64,000 nt of DNA, from positions 22,036,329 to 22,100,328 of the forward strand of contig OZ022355.1 in the NCBI GenBank assembly GCA_963989245.1. Direction: 5' to 3'. Both the position numbers and the translations under genes were made by a program. This document shows positions 57,569 to 64,000 of this stretch, one piece after another (positions within the stretch are counted from its first letter, which is position 1; every line of letters starts with the position of its first letter). The notes beneath the pieces were generated by a model that saw only the letters and a list, made by a program, of their open reading frames with translations, searched no databases and was not told where the DNA came from. Source of the stretch: Nansenia antarctica. Lineage: Eukaryota > Chordata > Actinopteri > Argentiniformes > Microstomatidae.

Positions 57569-58992
57569 GGCCCGATCCCAATTCCCTTTTCTACCCCTAC
57601 GGCTCGTTTTCGAGTGTCACTCGATTCGAAGGCCTTGCCTTCGAATACGTCACAAGCCCTACCCCTTGAAATCTCAGCCCTATGAATTGGGACAACCCTT
57701 CACGGCGCCTACGTCATCACGCGGTACGGTTGACGCGTTGTGTTGCCGGCGAATTCTCACATCTCGCAATGCCTTCAGCTGTGTTTATTTCTGTTGCGTG
57801 TGCTATAAGCATCTATTTTCGTTTGTTATCAACACACTGTAGTGTTTAGACGTTCCTTTTTTAGTCTCTTCCGTCAGCGATGTCTTTTTTGTGGACATCG
57901 CAATAATGACAATGAATTTAATGACAATGAATGACTCCAACCAAAACAACCAGTCCATCAGTAGTCATAAAGCGTTGTCCAAAAATCACGTTACCAAGCG
58001 CCTTTCTCAGAACAATTCGTCGTCTAGAATCCAAAAATCAATCCATCATAGTGGTGGTCAAAAACGTAGAAAGAGGATCTCTTGGGGACGCGGCCACATT
58101 TGCCCGTGAAGGAGAGATGACAAATAAGCGGAAACATTTCTCAGTAGAGTCGAACGGTGATAGATCATCATCCTTTACGCGTATCCTTAACTGTAGTTAC
58201 ATTTCGCGTGTCATATGCCATTAGACATGGAAATATGTCAATGCGCGGCTGTCATGCACAAATCAGCTTGTAACATTAGACACACAGCACATCAGCATGA
58301 TAACGTTTTGTTGTTGTTGTGCTTGTTATAAAGAAAAGGTATATAATGCATTGAAATGAATGATACAACCCATTAACATAATAACAACTGCTCGGATTAG
58401 ATTGCGGGTGGAAATAGGTCAAAATGCGCATCATGTACAAGTCAGCCGAACGTTTGATAGATAACTTTACATATGTGTACCATCATCCGCTGTCAAACGC
58501 CACAGGTAATCATTGATTTATGACTGTACATCTCTGAAATGCTCGACTGTCATGCAGCGTTGCGTTACTGTAACGTTAGACACAGCACCGACATAAAAGC
58601 GATTTTTGGGTTAAGCTTGTTATAAATAAAAGGTCTATAATGCATTGTAATGACATTAAACTAAGACAATACGATGGTTATCATAATTTTTCAAATCTTT
58701 ATTAATAAGTAATTACAGAGAAAGTAAAATGACATTTCCGCATTGAATAGAGCGACATAAGATTTCTGTAGATGATTCGCAATGCATCCTGGTATCAAGG
58801 GGTAGCGTACCGTTAGCCCTTCGAAGCTAGTGTGGTCCTGAAATCCCTCGAAACGAAGGGATAGTTAGCCCTCCCCCTTACCCCTAGCCCTCGACGAAAT
58901 ATGAATTGAGACAGCCCTCGCCCTAAACGTGAACGCGCAAATCGAGCCATAGGGGTGAAAACGAAGGGCTAGGGGTGAATTGGGATCGGGCC
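57569..58992. mobile_element. Harbinger-like non-autonomous element, 1424 bp, TTA duplication
   Basis: The left end GGCCCGATCCCAATTCCC and right end (inward) GGCCCGATCCCAATTCACCC are flanked by TTA at 57566-57568 and 58993-58995. Related to, and inverted relative to, 39259-40535. Two overlapping short frames (57891-58224; for example KNVERGSLGDAATFAREGEM) are not recognisable as transposase or Myb-like protein. The better-matched ends suggest it is younger than the 39-kb copy. Confidence 0.87.
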
Positions 58993-59143
58993 TTACATCA
59001 CTCCACTTGGTCACTTTAGACTGATAGTTACAACCAAACGCAGCACAATGTGGCATTGTATGTGGCACGTTATATCCACTGCAGGTCAGGAAAGATACCG
59101 GCTTAGCAACATTTACTAAAGTTTAACCCATTTCACGTCACTA

Positions 59144-59320
59144 CTGCGCGACTGCAGTAATATGGCTGCCTCCATGGGTCAAAATATGTATTACAGATTG
59201 AGGAGTTTTAACATAATGAACATATTTCATGTCTTTCTAATAACATATTTTAGTAGGAGATGGCAATTAGAGCGTATTAAGGCCTACATGTCTTAATAGC
59301 CAGGGTTCCCTTTAACAATG
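59144..59320 (-). repeat. Uninterrupted (empty-site) copy of the host repeat
   Basis: The minus strand reads TTAAAGGGAACCCTGGCTAT + TAAGACATGT without the 1105-bp element, then CCTTAATACGCTCTAATT and, after about 90 bases, GCCATATTACTGCAGTCGC. Flanked at 59315-59355 by three tandem copies of ACAATGCATCACTTT. Confidence 0.85.
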
Positions 59321-59389
59321 CATCACTTTACAATGCATCACTTTACAATGCATCACATACCAGCGTATTCAGTCCACGGTTTGAAACTA

Positions 59390-59457
59390 CACTGAACGAA
59401 AATAGAAACTCACAAACTCACAAAAAGTGAGTGTTGTGTTTATATTTTTGTTCAGTG
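59390..59457. mobile_element. 68-bp mini-MITE, TA duplication
   Basis: The ends read CACTGAACGAAAATAGAAAC and CACTGAACAAAAATATAAAC (inward); TA flanks both (59388-59389, 59458-59459). It resembles the ends of a widespread fish MITE type but is nearly all terminal repeat. Confidence 0.82.
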
Positions 59458-59459
59458 TA

Positions 59460-60013
59460 TATATATATATAAATAGTGTGGTTCTGAGGCAGCTTCATCA
59501 TATTTATTCTATACCAAGGTTATGTGAAGCTTACCTAGAACCTTACATATTGATTTTCCCACTTTAAGTCATCCTCTGACCATGTACTGTGCAGCAGATT
59601 GTTTAAGTTGTGCCATTGAAGAGAGAAAAGCACTTTATCACTATTGCACTTGACTTAATATCGAACTTACTGAGCTGAGGGGTTGTACCGACTGGTCTGC
59701 AAGGTCATTACATCATCAAACAGAAAGGAAGACTTGACACACACTCGAAAAGTCAATTTGGAAAGAGTCAACGTGGAAGAACTTTTTGAAGAAAAGTTTG
59801 TTATTAACTCAACTAGATTAGAAAATCTTCAGAGCTGCAGCTCAAGAACATTTCTCTCATTTTTTTTTCATTTTGATCTTATGACTATCTTAAAGGCGAC
59901 CACTACCACACATCATGTGCCTCTACCTTGCCCGCAGTCGATTACAACTGTCAGCCTTTGAAGCTCTTCATATACGGCTATTAATCACCCGTCTTGACAG
60001 TGAACAGTGGTAG
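59460..60013. other. No recognisable gene
   Basis: A 92-residue plus-strand frame (59683-59961) has no motif. Confidence 0.5.
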
Positions 60014-60070
60014 AGGGAGAGAGAGAGAGAGGGAGGGAGGGAGAGAGGGAGGGAGGGACGGACGGAGGGA

Positions 60071-60125
<55 letters not shown>

Positions 60126-60275
60126 GTAGAGAGAGAGAGGGAGATTGATGGGGGAGGGAGAGAGAGAGAGCAACGGAGAGAGAGGGAGCGGGGGAGAGAG
60201 AGGGAGAAAGAGAGAGGGAGGGAGAAAGAGAGAGAGAGGGAGGGGGGGAGAGGGAGGGAGGGAGGGAGGGAGCCG
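60014..60275. repeat. GA-rich tract with (AG)n
   Basis: GGGAGGGAGG and AG blocks, with a pure (AG)n at about 60074-60120. Open frames are artefacts. Confidence 0.95.
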
Positions 60276-60752
60276 GAGCCGGAGCTAGAGTGTCATCTGA
60301 GAGGATTACATCAGAGTAATATTTCACAAAGAGAGAAGAGTGTGAAATGCTCATCTCACCAAATGCAGTTTTTCCATAAATCATCGCGGTAGTGGCGGAG
60401 TAAGATATGGCAAGATAGTGGCCGGCCCGTCAGGATGATCCATTCGCCGTGTCACGGAGCGGTACACTGAACTCCAGATTAATAGCACTGACACCGGGTC
60501 TCAACTCCCCCTTATTGTGGTCCATTGACTGTCCACTTTAAAGCATTAGAGAGCAGAGCCAGTGGCCCTAACCCCGACACATATATACCTAGCATTTCAT
60601 TTAAGGTGTAATCTAAGGGGATGATGTTAATCTGGGAGAATGACTTCCCCACGTCATGTGAGCGACGAATGAGGAAGAAGGACACATTCTCCAGGGTCCC
60701 CCCCCCCCCCGTCCCTGTGAGGGGCTATCTTAGTATTTACCATGAACCAGGC
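60276..60752. other. No recognisable gene; poly-C at 60699-60710
   Basis: No motif. Confidence 0.5.
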
Positions 60753-60899
60753 AGGGGAGGCTGGGTGGTAGAGGGGTAGAAAGGAGGTAGAAATCGGAGG
60801 ACGGTGGTCATTGGTGATGCAATGGCGTGGAACGGGGAATGGGATTAAACAAGGTGTATGAGCCCGTCCTCCGATCTCCGCCTCCACCAGCCTCCCCTG
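60753..60899. mobile_element. Palindromic short repeat family, best copy
   Basis: The left arm AGGGGAGGCTGGGTGGTAG and right arm CTCCACCAGCCTCCCCT are near-complementary. Inner arms ATCGGAGGACG and CGTCCTCCGAT are exactly complementary. Confidence 0.75.
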
Positions 60900-61009
60900 G
60901 GCACGTACACAGCTTTGCTTGCGCAGTAGTTCGCCTGTTGAAATCGTAGTAAGGATGTTCTTAAAAAACCAAAAGACTTAAAACAATGGCATGGATTATA
61001 TATTTTTTT

Positions 61010-61370
61010 TTACATTTGTTTTTTCAGATTTTATCCCTTTTTTCACCCAATTTGGTAGCCAATTGAACCCAACCTAGCATCCAATTATCCCCTGCCTATT
61101 GCGAGGGATCCGCCGCACGACCCCGTGGCCGGCAGTCCCAGAGGAGGCCGCCAGGCAGACTAGCTGACTGGCTCCTCAAGCCCAGCACCGTTATTCCAGC
61201 ACCAGACGGGGGCGCTGTTGCGCGAAGGATCCTTGTCCGGAACTACTCCTATACCCCCCTCGGGAGCGGCCGCCCAATATGCCGTTCCCCGTGTGTGCCC
61301 TGGCCATATCCGGGTCTGGCGAGCCGGGATACGAACCCCGGCCCCGGTGGGCAGCAAATGGCATGGATTT
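61010..61370 (-). mobile_element. SINE-like repeat with B-box, inverted
   Basis: On the minus strand GGGGTTCGTATCCCGG (61324-61339) is a consensus pol III B-box (GGTTCGTATCC). The element then runs through GC-rich DNA to AATTGGCTACCAAATTGGGT + GAAAAAAGG (61030-61070), a 3' end like that of other fish SINEs. The A-box side is cut off close to the B-box, so the copy is 5'-truncated, or only tRNA-like by chance. Confidence 0.6.
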
Positions 61371-61780
61371 TATTATCGTTTCCCTTCGAATCGACTCGAC
61401 TTGTATTTTAGAGGTTTTTCAGAGCGGAAGCGGAAGAAATTCAGGGTTAGAGTCACATCACACGCGGACTTCATGTTAGCCTCTGGGAAAAATCAATATT
61501 TCATATGTCCAACGGCAGCCGTACATCTGAATCATCTCTGGACTGCTTGATTATAGTGTTTGTCCGGACCTGCCAGGCTGGTGGAGCGGGGGGGCGGTAT
61601 GGATCTGGGAGAGACACCGTCAGGTCAGGCTATGACCAGACCATCATATGACCAAGACTCTCCCACACACTTAGGATCGATACTTACCCTGGATATTTAT
61701 CATGTAGCTAAGCTTTCCGTCAAACATGACCTTCATCAGAGCATGCAATCTCTGGACCAAGGGTGAATGGTAAACGGACT
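61371..61780. other. No recognisable gene
   Basis: Short frames without motifs. Confidence 0.5.
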
Positions 61781-61913
61781 AAACACACTTATATACTTAT
61801 ATATACGCCTTACTCCAAAGCGCTTTACAACAGTCTCTCATTCACACACACATTCACACCCCCGATGGCGGCAAGCTACCGTGCAAAGGCGCCGGCCGGC
61901 TCATTTGGGACCC
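61781..61913 (-). mobile_element. tRNA-derived SINE, 5'-truncated, inverted
   Basis: The 3' half only: AAAGCGCTTTACAACAGTCT + CTCATTCAC and GATGGCGGCAAGCTACCGTG match the SINE at 63.48 kb in reverse. Confidence 0.8.
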
Positions 61914-62330
61914 CCTTCAAAGTAATTTCATGCATGACACCACTGATCAGTGGTTAAATGCAACCCATTCTTTTCGGGTTTTAAACAATATATTTTCAAC
62001 TGTTCATATTCTTCTTTTTTTTTTTAAGTGTAGCAGTAATGGGTAAGTGAGAGGTGTGGAGAGTTTTAGTTGCTATATTTCAGTGAACTGTCTTCTAGTT
62101 TGTGGGAAATAATATTCACTGGGATGTTTTTTTTATGATTGGCTTGTTTTGGTTGCCTTGTGCTGGTTGCCCCTGAATATTGTTAGGTAAATGTTATGCT
62201 CTGGAGGTACAGTTGAATAACACTTTGCTGGAAGACAGCTGCGCCGTTTGACTTAGAGTGCCCTGCCCGAAATAGCGCTATGCTCCATTTTATTGAGATG
62301 TATTTAAGCCCTTATTCTATCATAACATGG
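61914..62330. other. No recognisable gene
   Basis: AT-rich, no motif. Confidence 0.5.
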
Positions 62331-62563
62331 AGTGCACTTACCTTTCATTGGCCTCTCATTCAGACACGCATTCACACATCAATGGCGGCAAGCTACCACG
62401 CAAGGCGCTGGCCCGCTCATTGGGAGCAGTTCGGAGTTCAGTGCCTTGCCCAAGGACACCTCGACACATGGACAGGAGGAACCAGGGAACGAACTACTGG
62501 TCTTGCCGTTAGACACCGGTCATTTGATGCCGGCTCTACCTCCTGAGCCGCGGTCGCCCCCAC
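62331..62563 (-). mobile_element. tRNA-derived SINE, near full length, inverted
   Basis: The reverse complement begins GTGGGGGCGACCGCGGCTCA + GGAGGTAGAG (head), has B-box-like GTTCGTTCCCTG, then GTGTCGAGGTGTCCTTGGGC and AATGAGCGGGCCAGCGCC as in the 63.48 kb copy. Confidence 0.83.
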
Positions 62564-63004
62564 GGCCCCTGACTTACATAACTGCCTGCAGAAGAGAACG
62601 TGCTTGCTCTGAGTCTGATGCAATGGATTAAGTGCCTGCATGAATGTTAAAGAAAAATAAATGTGGTCCATGACAGTTCATGAAATGATTCCAGGCAGAT
62701 GTGCTCTCATGTGCGCTCAAAGGGAAAGTAGCAATGGTTGTAACAGGAAGAGAGTGTTGCAAGAACGTCTAAAATGGAGTCCATTGGGTTAGCTGAAGTT
62801 TCACCACCAATTGGCATGGAAACCACTTTACCTCCCGATTTTCAATGCTGCCATTCAAAAATGTGATTAAACTTTGATGTTGGTAAGTGGAGATAGTGAA
62901 TTCTACACTGTACCACGGTCCAGTCGGTATCATGACATCTGATCTGGTCAGTGTTGCGCCTGCTGATTGAATAACAAAACATGTATTATTATTTAAGTCT
63001 CAGT

Positions 63005-63005
<1 letters not shown>
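62564..63005. other. No recognisable gene
   Basis: No motif or repeat ends. Confidence 0.5.
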
Positions 63006-63044
<39 letters not shown>

Positions 63045-63481
63045 TAGCGCTTTTCTAGACACTCAAAGACGCTTTACAAACTGAGAAGATCCACTAGTAA
63101 TAATATAAAGAAACAACAAATAAATAAAATAAAGTACAGAGGCCTAGTTAAGGAAGTGCTGGGGACACATGGGAAGGGGAGGGGGAGAGGGTTAACTGGT
63201 AAAGGCGAGCTTGAAGAGGTGGGTTTTGAGGGCCTGTTTAAATGTTGGCAGGGTGTTGGCCTGTCTGATGTGGTTGGGGAGGGCGTTCCAGAGGGACGGG
63301 GCTGCGGCTGAAAAGGCCCTATCACCCCAGGTCCGGAGCTTGGTCCTGGTGGTCTTGAGGGTGGTTTGGTCGTCAAACCTGAGGCAACGGGAGGGGGTGT
63401 GGAGGGGGACGAGGTCGGCAAGGTAGGAGGGGGCCAGATTGTTGATGGCTTTGTGATAACGGAGCTGCCAAGACCCATCGT
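63006..63481 (-). pseudogene. L2-type LINE ORF2 C-terminus and 3' end
   Basis: Minus strand: YHKAINNLAPSYLADLVPLH (63405-63465), then TPSRCLRFDDQTTLKTTRTK, FSAAAPSLWNALPNHIRQAN and TLPTFKQALKTHLFKLAFTS (63197-63260), a complete and well-preserved C-terminal region of a fish L2-type LINE. The 3' stem AAAGCGTCTTTGAGTGTCTAG + AAAAGCGCTATATAAGT and an (ATT)n tail (63006-63038 as AAT on plus) follow. The minus-strand frame at 63074-63592 is an out-of-phase shadow. The RT core is absent; a SINE abuts its 5' side. Confidence 0.88.
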
Positions 63482-63735
63482 GGGGCGGCTGTGGCGCAGG
63501 AAATAGAGTCGCCGCCTAATGATCACATGGTTGGCAGATCGGCGGTTCGAGCCCCGGCTGGCCACATGTCGAAGTGTCCTTGGGCAAGACACTGAACCCC
63601 AAAATTGCTCCCAGTGAACGGGCCAGCGCCATTGGTGTGTGAATGTGTGTGTGAATGGGTGAATGAGTGAATGAGAGGCCGTTGTAAAGCGCTTTGGAGC
63701 AGCAAAAAAAGTGCTATATAAGTGCAGTCCATTTA
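63482..63735 (+). mobile_element. tRNA-derived SINE, full-length-looking
   Basis: The head GGGGCGGCTGTGGCGCAGGA carries an A-box-like TGGCGCAGGAA. The B-box GGTTCGAGCCC lies at 63544-63554, about 50 bases on. The body GTGTCCTTGGGCAAGACACT and tail TTGTAAAGCGCTTTGGAGCA ... GTGCTATATAAGTGCAGTCC resemble an L2-type LINE 3' end, as expected if the LINE machinery mobilised it. Best preserved of four copies in the window (48.46, 61.78, 62.33 kb). Confidence 0.9.
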
Positions 63736-64000
63736 CTTACATCCCACTGTCTTAGTCAACAAGCCCCAAGCTCTTATTATAAGGCCACCAAGACAAAGTC
63801 AGGCTGTAAGCGGCATCTCTAATTAATAAACATAATTCATTTTCCAGTTCAAACATGAATACGTTTGACCAACAACAACCTGTCTGACGCAGTGTGATGA
63901 ATGATTATTTATAAAAGTATGTGATGAATGATTATTTATAAAGTAACTGTCTTACTTTCCCTTTTGGCTGCTGACATATCCTTGCGTGAACTCACTACAT
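63736..64000. other. No recognisable gene
   Basis: Contains a 28-bp direct duplication (GTGATGAATGATTATTTATA at 63894 and 63921). Confidence 0.55.

Noticed and set aside
63544..63554. A functional tRNA gene
   Set aside because: The A- and B-box words are present, but the sequence continues into a SINE body and LINE-like tail; no clover-leaf with acceptor stem is evident.

Overview
This window reads as nuclear DNA of a ray-finned (teleost-type) fish. The grounds are tRNA-derived SINEs with LINE-type 3' ends, several L2-type LINE relics ending in the teleost-typical motif TCGCTTTGGATAAAAGCG, Tc1-, hAT- and Harbinger-like DNA elements, vertebrate TTAGGG arrays, and very many long microsatellites. 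I recognise no complete host protein gene, no rRNA and no true tRNA. The window looks intergenic or intronic and is dominated by mobile-element debris and tandem repeats. Most long open frames are artefacts of repeats whose unit length is a multiple of three.

Layout. 0-10 kb: GA, GT, TC and CA microsatellites, three LINE 3' ends, and 33-bp and 20-bp minisatellites; one LINE has inserted into an older minisatellite at 6.3-6.8 kb. 11-22 kb: the most unusual block. On the minus strand there is a terminal inverted repeat end (21.86 kb), a transposase start (21.495 kb), a Gly/Arg/Lys-rich segment amplified into about 216 copies of a 33-bp unit (7.1 kb), then a helix-turn-helix segment and a splice-donor-like site (14.14 kb). 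A catalytic C-terminal piece of the same kind of transposase (DDE/D, IS630/Tc1 type) lies on the same strand at 11.2-11.6 kb. An L2 relic and a perfect 77-bp inverted-repeat MITE lie between them.

22-30 kb: LINE 3' ends, a MITE carrying telomere-like repeats, a 0.85 kb TC/TCTG tract, two LINE C-terminal relics, a Tc1-like transposase relic and a 1.1 kb GATA/CATA array. 30-39 kb: mostly unique-looking AT-rich DNA with one dispersed repeat, one GA/GGCAGA array and one weak exon candidate. 39-43.4 kb: a Harbinger-like element with TTA duplications, then an L2 LINE split by an L1-clade LINE on the opposite strand. 44-46.7 kb: a 1.4 kb C-rich polypyrimidine minisatellite. 48-53.3 kb: SINEs, a 12-bp minisatellite, a GT array, and a minisatellite made from the 5' promoter end of a SINE.

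54-59.5 kb: a cluster of DNA elements with clean target-site duplications: a 1.1 kb Tc1-type non-autonomous element (TA) carrying an internal telomere-like palindrome, an 829-bp hAT element (8-bp duplication), a 1.42 kb Harbinger-like element (TTA) and a 68-bp mini-MITE (TA). A pre-insertion ('empty') paralogue of the Tc1-type site lies 3 kb away. 60-64 kb: a GA tract, a palindromic repeat, four SINE-like copies and a LINE C-terminal relic.

The pieces do not form a working pathway. They record layered transposition. The link worth most attention is between the 33-bp array, the transposase fragments and the 55-kb non-autonomous element, which share a terminal repeat. All family names come from reading the sequence by eye; no database search was run.
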